Assembly (NCBI GenBank): GCA_943736015.1
Contig: OX031069.1
Coordinates: forward strand, 42,814,728 to 42,878,727
DNA from: Tridacna crocea
Lineage: Eukaryota > Mollusca > Bivalvia > Cardiida > Cardiidae
Reading direction: 5' to 3'
DNA length: 64,000 nt
Part shown: positions 44,354-54,245 of the stretch, piece after piece
Position numbering within the stretch: position 1 is the stretch's first letter
How the letters are laid out: each line of letters begins with the position of its first letter
Translations under genes and position numbers: made by a program
The notes under the pieces: generated by a model
Told to the model about the DNA's origin: nothing
The model's input: only the letters and a program-made list of their open reading frames with translations
Database searches by the model: none

Positions 44354-44578
44354 CCCATTACCACACAATCCCTACTTTTGACGCCCCTGAGAAAGAAGCC
44401 TTTTGAAAACACTGTGGGAAAAGGAGAAAATGTTGGTAACCAGCATTTTCTCCTTTTCCCACAGTGTTTTCTACCCTTCCCAGAACAAATTTCTATTTTT
44501 CAGTCACCTTTATATTGTTGTCTGCAAATGCTTTCAATTTGGACCAGTCCAAAATTTTCTCGTGTGGTAATGAGTTAA
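44350..44578. mobile_element. Family A MITE, well preserved
   Basis: TTAACCCATTACCACACAAT to GGTAATGAGTTAA with a full central palindrome. Confidence 0.95.
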
Positions 44579-44604
44579 AAGTTTATGCCCCTTTCACCAC
44601 TACA

Positions 44605-44690
44605 ATTGCATTTGAGGCAAGTGTAGGTCAAAATTAAGTTGCACAAAACATGCAGCATGATCTTTGATCTACACTCCCCGATTCCCTAAA
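44605..44690. mobile_element. Family B MITE, decayed core
   Basis: AGTGTAGGTCAAAATTAAGT / CATGATCTTTGATCTACACT flank a weak loop. Confidence 0.6.
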
Positions 44691-44779
44691 ACTGAGGACA
44701 AGAACAATCAAGATTTTTTTTTTTTCATATTTCCTGGATTTACGTGTCTGCTGGTTTTTTTTTTTTACGTTTTTTGTGT

Positions 44780-44895
44780 TAATTCTGTCGCATGAATCCT
44801 GGAAAGAAAATTCGGTCAGGCAAGGACTCAAGCTCACGACTCGTTGAATACTAGCATTGCACATTATCGTTGCAACTAGACAATCGGGACTAGAC
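44780..44895 (-). mobile_element. tRNA-derived SINE (second family)
   Basis: On the minus strand: GTCTAGTTGCAACGATAATG (A-box region), GTCGTGAGCTTGAGTCC (B box), then TTTTCTTTCCAGGATTCATG. This is the same arrangement as 28450-28621. Confidence 0.6.
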
Positions 44896-45009
44896 TGAAG
44901 CTGGGCATAAAAAAAAAAACAACTTAGGTTAGTTACAGATGACTGAGGCAAAAAAAACTTGAGACAGTTTGAAATTACGTTATCAGTTTTATCCTTGTGC
45001 TGCAACAGT

Positions 45010-45185
45010 AAATTTGATAAAGATATACAACCGATTATTGAAAACTAAAAATAAAGCGATTTCTTATATCTTTCCGACATGAGAAAATCCCATTTGATCG
45101 GACAATGTAGATCAAAGATCAGACTGCACGTTCTGTGCAGTCTGATCTTGACCTACATTGTCCGCAAAAGCACACTGGGTCGCCC
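45010..45185 (-). mobile_element. Family B MITE
   Basis: A strong core GATCAAAGATCAGACTGCAC / GTGCAGTCTGATCTTGACCT, followed by TTGTCCGCAAAAGCACACTG. The left outer part is weak. Confidence 0.75.
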
Positions 45186-45414
45186 AAATCTGACAAAGGG
45201 AAGAGACCGCGATCTCGCTCTCCAAATTAAATGTATTCATTAGCGTAGGGCGAGATAGCAAATCGAAAATTACCGATGGATTCCTCTGGTGAATTAGAAA
45301 TCAAATACTGGTGACTTGGAAATGTTCACAGCAATAACAAAGAAATGTGCTCTGTTTAAATTTTGAATTGGTTTGAGTTATTCCCTGACGAAAAGGAGAT
45401 TTAAATGCATTACC

Positions 45415-45700
45415 ACGATGCTTTATGGATCCATAAAATTTATTTTGTTAAACAATCGATTCAACCTAGAGGTAGACTTGTCCTGTGACACGCACAAAAT
45501 TAATCGAAAGCAAAAGGTTTTTACATATGTGATCAGCCTCCGCTGGCTGCTCAACCGGATAGTGGTCCAAACCTTTTTGCAGCTGTATTTACCCCCCTTT
45601 TCACAGAGTTTGGCTGATATGTGGTTTAACTTTTTTTTCTCCCCAGAGATCATTCAAAGACAGTTCTTAGAAATAAGGCTCATATACTTATTTTGAGCAA
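45415..45700 (+). mobile_element. Family F, left-part copy
   Basis: TATGGATCCATAAAATTTAT, TTTGTTAAACAATCGATTCA, ACTTGTCCTGTGACACGC and a decayed hairpin (GATCAGCCTCCGCTGGCT), in the same order as 46150-46345 about 730 bp downstream. Confidence 0.6.
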
Positions 45701-45728
45701 TGGTCTGGTAAAAGGAAATATTAATCAA

Positions 45729-46110
45729 GAAATTATCTTCTTCCTATTGTGGTTTATCGTTCAGTAAACCACAGTTGTGAGTTATGAGGCACAATAAATA
45801 ATCCACGAGGGCGATAGGCCGAGTGGTTTATTTATTGTGCCTCATAACTCACAATATAGTTTATTGAACGATAAACCACGATAGAAAGAAGATTATTTCA
45901 ATTCTAACATGACCAATTCTTAATGAAAGGAAAACAAGTTCAAACTTGAATTAAACACTCGGATGAAGATTATGTTCCTTTGAATAACCCACTCATTTAA
46001 TGATGTCACTCGATATAGAATGACGTCACTCTGCATGGATTGTCGCAGATTTTACCACGCTTTCCTTGCACTGTGTTTATAGAGCCGAATTCGCGTGTCA
46101 TGTTAGAAAT
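45729..46110 (-). mobile_element. Family D: two palindromic modules
   Basis: Module 1 (45729-45898) is a palindrome: GAAATTATCTTCTTCCTATT ... GATAGAAAGAAGATTATTTC, with a centre near 45817 (GAGGGCGATAGGCCGAG). Module 2 (45900-46110) begins ATTCTAACATGACCAATTC and ends TCATGTTAGAAAT. It holds TGATGTCACTCGATATAGAA then TGACGTCACTC. The reverse-orientation copy is at 59831-60211. Confidence 0.85.
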
Positions 46111-46144
46111 TGTATTATACTATGCATTTTACCCATAAAGTCAT

Positions 46145-46990
46145 CACATAGGTAAGGATCCAATCCTTAAAACCCATTTTGTCTAACAAATGGGTGAATC
46201 TTGAGGAAGAGCGGTCTTTGGACACGCAAAAAAAAGAAATTTCCAAAAGCAAAAAGCAGCGACAAAGGTCAGCCTGCGCGAACTGCGCAGGCTCATTTTG
46301 TTCGATACTTTTTGCAATTGCATTAAACATCCTTTTTTTTTACAAAAAATGGTTCTCGCTTTTTTAATGTTACTCTTTTCATTTTTGTGGTATTTTTCGA
46401 ATACAAAAACCACTCAGAGTTCAATATTGAAATTTGAAGACCATGCATCATAATTTGTGCAAAGCCGAAGGAGATAAACCCAATTAAACTTTTTTTTTTT
46501 CTAAGACAAATGATGTTTTCGGTAGCATTTAGATATATAATTAGCAATGGCATGCTAAAATACACTGGGTGAAGTCATCGATCGTGGTAATACTATTTTT
46601 TTAATTGAAAATAGCTTTAGTTGCACTAAGACTTCTATTGGCGCAATGATATACACAAAATTTGTCTACTGATCGCTTGGCCCTGGACTTTTTCATTACA
46701 AAACAAGTTCGGGCGGTAGCTTGTTCGTGCAGTGATTGCGCGCTAGTCTATCTAATTGTGAATGAATACCTATAGACCGAATGATTTATTGTCATGTTGG
46801 AAATTAAATATTTATGACCAAAGATATATTAGAATCATAGTTGTCAAGTATAAACTTAATTTTATTCGATATATTTACATGGGTTTTCTCTCTATCCATC
46901 ATGCATTCTACTGTCAAAGGACGGTACTCTCGACTCCTTCTAATGATCAAAGGGAGATCACAAATACACAAATAATCCGACCCTTGTCAT
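46145..46990 (-). mobile_element. Family F, long copy
   Basis: 46240-46335 has the hairpin AGGTCAGCCTGCGCGAACTG-CGCAGGCT. 46340-46990 matches 15340-15960 in reverse (GAAGGAGATAAACCCA, CATGCTAAAATACACTGGGT, AAAGGGAGATCAC). The open frame 46565-46323 (-) and the plus frame at 15609 share scattered residues, most simply from DNA similarity. Confidence 0.65.
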
Positions 46991-47189
46991 GAGTATCTTG
47001 CCCTCAAGCAAAAAACTGTTTATTTGATTAGTAGGTTCAAATAAATACTCAAATAATGTTTCTCTTTTCTTTCAAATTATCAATTCCAAACAATTTCTTC
47101 GTGACAAATTCCACCCCAGCGTTTTCAACGCTTTGATTTGCTTTTCCTTTTTTTTTTTATAATATGTAGCAAAGAGTTAATGTAGGGAC
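46991..47189. other. Short unrecognised stretch
   Basis: AT-rich with a T run near 47149. Confidence 0.3.
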
Positions 47190-47360
47190 AGATAAAACAT
47201 TAAGAACTATCAGATAAACCTCTATGTTGTGATAATTTATATTAGAAGTGAAGGAATTTTCGGAATTGTGTTCATCCTTTTAACAAGATCACATTTAATG
47301 GTCTCTACCGAAATAGTTTCCGTTCTACGATCAATGATCAAAATTGAGCCATTTCTCGTC
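47190..47360 (+). repeat. Family M dispersed repeat
   Basis: AATGGTCTCTACCGAAATAG, TTTCCGTTCTACGATCAATG and TTGAGCCATTTCT correspond block for block to 39030-39180. Confidence 0.55.
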
Positions 47361-47489
47361 TTCAAAAAGTTCTCACAGAAGTAGTTCCTGATGTGTCTCA
47401 TATAGTAAATGTGATATTCATGCGCTTTCCAAGTTATCGAGATAGCCTTTACTTAAAAGGGAAAAAAGTGTTGAGAAGAGAAGTTGGTT

Positions 47490-47725
47490 CCATTTTGCCG
47501 GAAGAAACTATTCATTGACGACTTCTATCGACCCCGAGGAAGACGCCTTTTGAAACCATTGTGGGAAAAGGAGAAAATGCTGGTAACCAGCATTTTCTCC
47601 TTTTCCTACAAAGTTTTCTTCCCTATCAAAGCAAAATTGCACCATTTAAGCCACTTTGAAATTTTCGTCTGCAAATTCTTTCAATTTGGACAGGTCTAGA
47701 ATTTTGCGGTGGGGTAACGGGTTAA
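47490..47725. mobile_element. Family A MITE
   Basis: A full central palindrome GTGGGAAAAGGAGAAAATGC ... and the right end GGTAACGGGTTAA. The left terminus is altered. Confidence 0.85.
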
Positions 47726-48058
47726 GTCATGTAAGTCTGTGAAAAGGGAACTTGATGCATTCACTAAAGAGTATCGACCTCTGTCAGACCGCGCCGTTGG
47801 CGATTTGTAAATCATTTTCCTGTCCAAGAACTGTTACATCTACATATTCGGTCAATGTGTTAGACTAAATGGATTTTTGTAACTCGAATTGTCTCTCGCT
47901 TGTTATAATGTTCCACGGAGATGCATTACACCCCCTTTGTCAGAGCTTGGCACATGTAACGAGTTTAAGGTCACCATTTAAACTAAGACCACAGTCTGAC
48001 TCTTCCGCACAAGACTTGTTACACAAATATGCTGAACTCACGCTGTAGTATCACCTTG
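47726..48058. other. Intron/intergenic, nothing recognised
   Basis: No gene or repeat match seen. Confidence 0.35.
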
Positions 48059-48218
48059 ACCCGTATTCACCAACCATTCTTGAGAATATTCTTAGTCTTA
48101 CTCTCCAAGGTTTTCCAAATTTGTAAGTAACACAACTTCTATTGGCTAAACTGAATGGTAGGAAATTCTTGAGAATAAGACCAAGACGGTTCTTAAGAAT
48201 GGTTGGTGAATACCGCCC
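48059..48218. mobile_element. Family H MITE
   Basis: ACCCGTATTCACCAACCATT to TTCTTAAGAATGGTTGGTGA. The central palindrome is partly deleted compared with 12355-12552. Confidence 0.85.
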
Positions 48219-48544
48219 ATGCATGTCCTTCTTTTGTAGAGGTAAAAACAGTCACCATTCGGTTTGTCTACAAAAAGAAACGCAGGGTAACCTTTCAAGG
48301 TAGTTTAGAGGTGTATAACTTAATTGTAAATTCTAAATTATGATTTTCATGTTTACCACTGATCAGTTTTGAATACTTTGACGAAATTTCATTTCAGTGT
48401 GGCCAAAAGGAAATGCAAAAATAGCTTCTTATTGACAGTACCCCCTTCTTAGTGAAAAAAAAAAAGTGACTGACTGCATATGGAGACTTAAAGCTTGTTT
48501 GATATTTCGTATAGTACCCTGCGTTTCTTTTTCGTCCTAGTATA
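48219..48544. other. Intron/intergenic, nothing recognised
   Basis: CGGTTTGTCTACAAAAAGAAACG near 48270 and GCGTTTCTTTTTCG near 48520 give a weak inverted pair. Otherwise nothing. Confidence 0.3.
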
Positions 48545-48695
48545 TTTACCCTTTGGTTTCTGACCGCGACTAACTAACCTTTTTCGGACAGTGTAGATTA
48601 AGATCATACTGTATAGAACGTTAATTCTGATCTTGGACCTTTACGGTCCGATGAGGAGATATTTATGTTTTAATATGCCTTTGAAATAGTAACGT
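48545..48695 (+). mobile_element. Family B MITE
   Basis: TTACCCTTTGGTTTCTGACC, core AGTGTAGATTAAGATCATAC / GATCTTGGACCTTTACGG, ATGAGGAGATATTTATG. Diverged. Confidence 0.7.
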
Positions 48696-48789
48696 ATTTC
48701 CCGCCATGGGTGAAGTTGTGTATCTATAAAGCGTTGAACTCAGATTAGGGAGAGGCCTTGCAATTAATAAACAAGATACTGTGATGGAT

Positions 48790-49150
48790 GAAGATGAGTG
48801 TCACGACATTTATTAGTTACAAATTAGAATATCTGCTGGCCAGATCAGGGAAATCTAGGAAATTATAGATAGTGTGCTTGTGTCTTTCTGCGAACGGGCA
48901 TGCCTCCCAAGGAACATTCCAGCCAAGGTTAGTCCAAATCGGTCAAGCGGTTTAGAAGGAGAAGATCTTTACAGAATTGTTGATACCCCTGGACGCAAAG
49001 AATACCCCCCCCCCACTCCACCATGGCCATGTTTTTCGGCGGATCGAAATTTCGCGAACAAGTTTTGAAAAGGATTACCCAAGAAACATATCTATGAAAT
49101 TACTTTAAAATCTGACCAGCGGTTTCAGAGTAGAACATTTTCTAAGAATT
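48790..49150 (+). repeat. Fragment of dispersed bivalve repeat
   Basis: AACATTCCAGCCAAGGTTAG, CAAGCGGTTTAGAAGGAGAA, CATGTTTTTCGGCGGATCGA, then CAAGAAACATATCTATGAAA and CCAGCGGTTTCAGAG. These are motifs of the same broad class as 20277-21062 and the insert in the right palindrome arm. The frame 48874-49068 lies inside it. Confidence 0.55.
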
Positions 49151-49939
49151 CCTTGGAAAATTCTCGTCAGAATGGGTAGTTTCCGACTTTGAATATCCAA
49201 TGCCAAGCCATAGAAGACCAATTGTCTTTGTTGGTTGCAAATTCCGTTGCCATAGTGGTCAGGTTTTCTGATAATAGTTCAAAGTATAAGGAAGAAGTAA
49301 AAGTTAAATGAACCATGCTCCGGAAAAAAGGGGGGTTTATGCATATTTGCAGGCCAGTCCGCGAATGCTAAATTGGGTCGAAACTTTCAGCTCTTGGAAA
49401 AATGTCTGCCATTTCCGTTTCAAAAGGTACGTTTTTCAGCTTGCACATTATTGTTATTGAATATCTGTCCAAACAAAACAGTGCATGTGGTACCTGAAAA
49501 CTTTCTTTGTTAGTATACATTAATGTTTTGTTCATTAGTTTAATTGTTTTTGAAAATTTACCTCTGCACAATTTTCGAAGACGGTGACACATGTGCGATT
49601 TAACAATAGATATCGTATACAATGCCGTTAAGAATAATTGTGTTAAAGTGTTTAGAGCTACAACATCGTTTCATGGCATTTTGATTTCACGAATACGACA
49701 AATATATTTACCGTAAAAAGATGAAATAGGTATTCTAAATGAAATTTAGATACATATATTATTTTCAAAAAAAATATCTGCACTTTGCGCACTAAATAGC
49801 GGCTATTCCGACACTTCTGCTATGACGTAGGTTGTCACCCTTGAACCCCATACATTCTAAGCATGGTTTACACTGCCCGTAGGAATAACAGATAGTGGTA
49901 GTGGCGCTGAGAGAGCAAGATAAAGGCCAGGACCATCTT
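49151..49939. other. Intron/intergenic, nothing firmly recognised
   Basis: 49340-49400 holds a weak family F-type trace (GGCCAGTCCGCGAATGCTAA). The rest is unmatched. Confidence 0.35.
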
Positions 49940-50445
49940 TTAACCCTTATCCTGCTGTATACGTGAAATAAAACTATGAAAGCCAATTGTAAAATAGTAA
50001 AAACCAAAATTTTGCCATTTCATAGGATTTTTTGTAGGGGATGGGGAAGCTTTTAAAGGTATCTCCCTATCGGACAGTGTAAATATGTGAAATCGGACAG
50101 TGTAAAGAATCGACATCAGACAGTGTAAATAAGCGAAATCGGACAGTATAAATGAGTGAAATCGGACAAGGTAAATAAGCGAAATCGGGCAATGTAAAGA
50201 AGTGAAATCGGGCAATGTAAATAAGGGAAATGAAACTTTTAAAGCCCATGGTAAAATGGTAAAAACCAAAATTTTGCCATTTCATAGGATTTGTTTTTCT
50301 TCTTTTTTTTGTGGGGGGCTTTTAAAGGTATCTCGCTATCAGGCAGTGTAGATTCAAGATCATACAGCACTTTCTGTGCAATCTGATCTTGATCTACACT
50401 GTCCTCAAAAGGTCCTTGAGTCCAGCCTAGTAGCCTAAAATTTAA
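49940..50445 (-). mobile_element. Family B MITE, internally expanded
   Basis: Bounded by TTAACCCTTATCCTGCTGTA and CTAAAATTTAA. The left segment (49966-50070) is repeated at 50228-50342 (GGTAAAATGGTAAAAACCAA, TTGCCATTTCATAGGAT). Between the two lies an array of seven 23-bp units. A normal core hairpin (GATCATACAGCACTTTCTGT / GCAATCTGATCTTGATCT) and right end follow. Confidence 0.9.
50071..50231 (+). repeat. 23-bp minisatellite inside a B element
   Basis: Seven units of CGGACAGTGTAAATAAGYGA plus AAT. Each starts with the CGGACAGTGTA that normally borders the B core. Units vary (CAGACAGTG, CGGGCAATG). The minus-strand frames 50269-49940 and 50285-50067 are read through this array. Confidence 0.9.
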
Positions 50446-50784
50446 TGATGCAGCAAGCCTATGACAGGGAATATTCGTATAACACCGAAAATTACAAGAG
50501 ATGTAAGACCTCGGGGTTGATTTCTAATACATCTTCCTGATATATCTTCACGGTTTGTCAACTTTGATCAATGGATTGATGTTGGAATTTCCAAGAAATT
50601 CGGTAAGTTTTTTGCTCATCCTGGAATAAACTGTCAATATCATTCTCCGTTAAAGATGCATGATGAATATGGTATACATTCACAGATTTTTTTTTGGCCA
50701 AACAGCATTTGTATTAACCTGCATTCCAGATGTTACAGAGCCCCTGATTTATATACAATACCTAACAACTGCCTTAAGGAGATA

Positions 50785-50900
50785 TCTCTTTAGCTCAGTG
50801 GTTTAGGTATTGGCATTTCGTTTGGGGGTTTTAGGGTTCGAATCCCGCCCGGTCCCTTATTTCTGTCACGCATTTGTTCATCTGTTTCTTTGTTACGGAC
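50785..50900 (+). mobile_element. tRNA-like SINE head
   Basis: A box TTTAGCTCAGTGGTTTAGGT, B box GGGTTCGAATCCCGCCC, then GGTCCCTTATTTCTGTCACG. The boxes are spaced as in tRNA, but the stems do not close well, so this is a SINE or tRNA pseudogene and not a functional tRNA. Confidence 0.65.
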
Positions 50901-51333
50901 TTTGTTCGTAGGAAAGGTATGTTTTCCCTTAGCATTCCACATACCATCCTTGGTCTAATTCTAGACGCAGCAAAATATTCTAACCTGCCACATTTTTTTT
51001 CTCAAAACTCGACAAAAAAACATACGGGTAATTAAAACAATATAAGCTTTAACTGGATGTTAGCCAAGGTAACGTTATTGTAATGAAAAGATTCTAGATT
51101 TTTGTAGTAGAAGACATCTCGTTTTCAAAATAGGGAATACATATGGTTAACCAGTGCGTGGTATCTATTAGCCAAAATAGGGTACAAAAGAGAAGCTTAA
51201 ATTACTAAAGTTTGTAAGCAGTATGGAAAAAAAAACATGACCTTTATTTACTACAAAAAAATATAAAGCAAGAGAAGAATCATCAAGTTTCCAAATAAAT
51301 TACTTCTCAATTTTCAGTGTTATGCGCATGAAT
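50901..51333. other. Intron/intergenic, nothing recognised
   Basis: AT-rich, no match. Confidence 0.35.
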
Positions 51334-51547
51334 GTAAACTCTTATCCTGCTTAATAACTAAAATGAACTTTTCAATTACATAGTAAAAACCTAAATATTG
51401 TTTTTTCATACTTATGTTTTGGGGGATTATATACCCTTACCGGACAGAGTAGATTCAGGATCAGACTGCACGTTCTGTGCAGTCTGATCCTGATCTACAC
51501 TGTCCGCAAAAGGTCAGTGAGTGGTACTTTGCAGCCTATGGGGTTAA
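51334..51547 (-). mobile_element. Family B MITE, well preserved
   Basis: TAAACTCTTATCCTGCTTAA, AGTAAAAACC, core GATTCAGGATCAGACTGCAC / GTGCAGTCTGATCCTGATCT, CCGCAAAAGGTCAGTGAGTG, ending GGGGTTAA. Confidence 0.9.
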
Positions 51548-51668
51548 ATAAGTTCCTTTCAAGTGAATAAGTCAGAAACATTTTCTTTCTCAAGCTGAGA
51601 TATGCTTTTGCACTGGTTAGTTATTCTTAAAAATATTCTACCAAGTGGACTGTCTCTTTTCTGAACAG

Positions 51669-51756
51669 AGGATGCCAGAAATATGTACGGGGAAATCCAG
51701 CTTAAAAGTGGTCTTTTAAAAGTTTTGTTGGGTGTAAACTGTCTGGTCGGAAGCGT
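51669..51756 (+). other. Candidate downstream coding exon (weak)
   Basis: A good pyrimidine tract and CAG (51655-51668) lead into an open frame reading DARNMYGEIQLKSGLLKVLL and on. A possible GTAAAG donor is at about 51757, and the frame itself runs to 51877. The pattern GEIQL then GLLKV recalls the first strands of a C2 domain, but the match is short and I cannot confirm it. If the AG at 51669-51670 is used as the acceptor, the phase agrees with the donor at 7246. With CAG at 51668 it does not. Confidence 0.2.
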
Positions 51757-52004
51757 AAAGGACTTGAGACCAAGGGGTCAACAGTTTGATAGCACCAACT
51801 CGACAAACTTCTTTCTGAGGATCGATGATAGTCATTGCGATAAGATTAATTCCTCTCTCACCGTTAGTCTTTGTTTATGATGATGCTTATGTGGAATAAC
51901 AGCAAGTGACATGGGAAGATTACTATGCAAAGTATCAGTAAAAAAAGTCCAGAAAAGCTTAGGAAATGAGCACTTGACACCGATTTATAGCTGAAGCAAT
52001 ATTA
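51757..52004. other. Unrecognised stretch
   Basis: Nothing matched. Confidence 0.3.
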
Positions 52005-52456
52005 ATATTTATTTCATGCTTTCCGGTAGGATATCGAGAAATAGCAGTGAAAATATTTTTCGATCTTACACTGGTATCACCAGTGAAAATACCGATTTTC
52101 ACGTTCTTGTCGCCTAGATAAATTGCGCGTGCCTAACAACCAGATGGGAAATATGACGTCATATACCTTACATTTCACGCGCTTGACGTAACGTTGCTAT
52201 GCGGGAGGGGTACGCCACGGGGAATAAGGGAAAAGAACTGTACTGAATTTTGATAAAGCTCCTCCCAGAAAGGGTTAAAAGCATAAAATAAATAGAATAT
52301 TTGTTTTTTTCGGTGAAAGATCGAAATTTATTTCATCTCGTGAACAGCATCGGTAATATTTTCACTCGTGGCTGCGCCACTCGTGAAAATATTACCGATG
52401 GTGTCCACTCGATGAAATAAATTTCGATCTTACACCGAAAAAAACAAATATCCTCT
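52005..52456 (-). mobile_element. Family G long-hairpin element
   Basis: TTATTTCATGCTTTCCGGTA to AAATATCCTCTAT. The palindrome is centred near 52375 (GTGGCTGCGCCAC). Very close to the next copy. Confidence 0.92.
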
Positions 52457-52519
52457 ATGACATATACAAGCTTAGTCTGAATTTGGACAGTAAAAGAAAT
52501 TCTGATTAACCAAACTGCA

Positions 52520-52601
52520 TGGTTTTGTCGAGCAATGTAGGTCAAAGATTAGACTGCACTATACGTTCTATGCAATCCCAATCTACACTATCCATAACAG
52601 A
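52520..52601. mobile_element. Family B MITE, decayed core between two G copies
   Basis: GCAATGTAGGTCAAAGATTA / GCAATCCCAATCTACACTAT. Confidence 0.6.
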
Positions 52602-53052
52602 TTATTTCATGCTTTCCGGTAGGATATCGAGAAATAGCAGTGAAAATATTTTTCGATCTTACACTGGTACCACCAGTGAAAATACCGATTTTCACGTTCT
52701 TATTGCCTAGGTAAATTGCGCGTGCCTAACAACCAGATGGGAAATATGACGTCATATACCTTAAATTTCTCCCGCTTGACGTAACGTTGCTATGCGGGAG
52801 GGGTATGCCACGGGGAATAAAGGAAAAGAACTGTACCGGATTGTGATAAAGCTCCTCCTAGAAAGGGTAAAAAGCATGAAATAAATAGAATATTTGTTTT
52901 TTTCGGTGAAAGATCGAAATTTATTTCATCTCGTGAACACCATCGGTAATATTTTCATTCGTGGCTGCGCCACTCGTGAAAATATTACCGATGGTGTCCA
53001 CTCGATGAAATAAATTTCGATCTTTCACCGAAAAAAACAAATATCCTCTATG
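52602..53052 (-). mobile_element. Family G long-hairpin element
   Basis: Same direction as 52005-52456 and over 90% alike by eye. The palindrome is centred near 52969. Confidence 0.92.
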
Positions 53053-53433
53053 TATTAGAGCAACAAGAGAAAGATATTTAAGTATTTTTTCAACGACCGC
53101 CTGCTCCATATTTTACCAGAATGTCTTTTCCAAAAATTTAAATCCCAGAACTGTAAAATTAGCAATAGAACTTGATATTTGTTTAACCCATACTGAGATG
53201 TGTCAACGCTTAAAACTTGATTAAAAATTAACTATTCTCTTAGAATTTTTTCGATCATGCTATCGCCGTGCAACAAAAAACTTACCAAATTACTTTTTTA
53301 CGGCAATTAAAGAAAGACGTATTCTCCGGAATTACTCGATTTTTTCGTTGATTTCTTTTAAACGTGTTAATCCCTGATCATTGAGATCCTCAACTCGTAT
53401 TGCACCATATGAATTTTTCCCATATGGTCTGCT
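53053..53433. other. Intron/intergenic, nothing recognised
   Basis: AT-rich, no match. Confidence 0.35.
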
Positions 53434-53662
53434 ACATACGAAAAGGGGCATTAGGACATTTGCGTAAAGTGTCGTCTCGAATCAGCCTGCGCAGTCCGCG
53501 CCGGCTAATCCGAGACGACACTTTACAGCTACATTAGATTTTATACTACAGTAGACTTGCACAAAACTGGAAGTTAAATAAAAACGGCAAGTGTCGTTTC
53601 GGATTAGCCTGTGCGGATGGCGCAGGCTGATCCGAGACAACACTTTACGCAAATGTCCTATT
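53434..53662. mobile_element. Family C double-hairpin MITE, right end lost
   Basis: ACATACGAAAAGGGGCATTA, hairpins AGTGTCGTCTCGAATCAGCC and GTCGTTTCGGATTAGCCTGT, ending CGCAAATGTCC without the GTTGC terminus. Confidence 0.85.
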
Positions 53663-53689
53663 ACTAAGGCTCCTTTCCAAGCTTCGTTA

Positions 53690-53844
53690 AAATTTGGGGG
53701 GTTTTTTTTGGGGGGGAGGGGGGGGGATAAAGGCATAAACAGGCTCTCGAAAACATCGTTGGAAAAAGTGAAAACGTTTTTAACCAGTATCTCCAGAATC
53801 TTCTTCTTTACCCAGGATATTATTTTTTATTGTCGTCAAACTTA

Positions 53845-53875
<31 letters not shown>

Positions 53876-53982
53876 CATTAATATATTATAATCATCATTA
53901 TCATTATTATCATTATCATTATTATTATTATCATTAATTATTATTATTATTATTACTATATTATCATCATCATTATTTTTAT
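53690..53982 (+). repeat. Poly-G tract, decayed A core and (ATT)n microsatellite
   Basis: A G/T homopolymer stretch lies at 53694-53727. 53750-53800 has AAAACATCGTTGGAAAAAGT, recalling a family A core. 53846-53982 is TTA/TCA trinucleotide repeat. The Asn/Ile/Asp-rich frame 54031-53780 (-) is a by-product. Confidence 0.85.
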
Positions 53983-54074
53983 TACTTTCTATCATATACA
54001 TGTAGAAGGCTAATATCATCAACTGAACCACAATTGTTCCAATCTCATTGAACTAGGATTAATGCATAAGCAAA

Positions 54075-54245
54075 AAAGTATCGACCCAGGTAAGCCTGCA
54101 CGGTTCAAGCAGGCTGACCTTGAACGAAACTGTGTAGGATTTTGCAATTTTCTACATGTCTGAAGATCAATCTGCGTACTTCACTCAGGCTGACCTTGGA
54201 CGAAACTGTTCATTATTTGGCAATTTTCTATAATCAAAGGTCAGT
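54075..54245 (+). repeat. Family F-type hairpin plus ~75-bp tandem duplication
   Basis: AAGTATCGACCCAGGTAAGC / AAGCAGGCTGACCTTGAACG make a hairpin. CAGGCTGACCTTGRACGAAA and GGCAATTTTCTA-type blocks then repeat at 54109-54160 and 54186-54232. Confidence 0.65.

Noticed and set aside
44634-45005. 123-codon minus-strand frame
   Set aside because: It runs through a SINE and a decayed B core, so it is a chance frame.
48874-49068. 64-codon frame with a Pro run
   Set aside because: It lies inside a dispersed repeat, and the prolines come from a C homopolymer.
49940-50285. Overlapping minus-strand frames of 109 and 72 codons
   Set aside because: They are read through the 23-bp array and the duplicated B segment.
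50785-50870. Functional tRNA gene
   Set aside because: A and B boxes are present, but the acceptor and anticodon stems do not pair well. It fits a SINE head or tRNA pseudogene.
53780-54031. Asn/Asp/Ile-rich 83-codon frame
   Set aside because: Translation of the ATT/ATC microsatellite.
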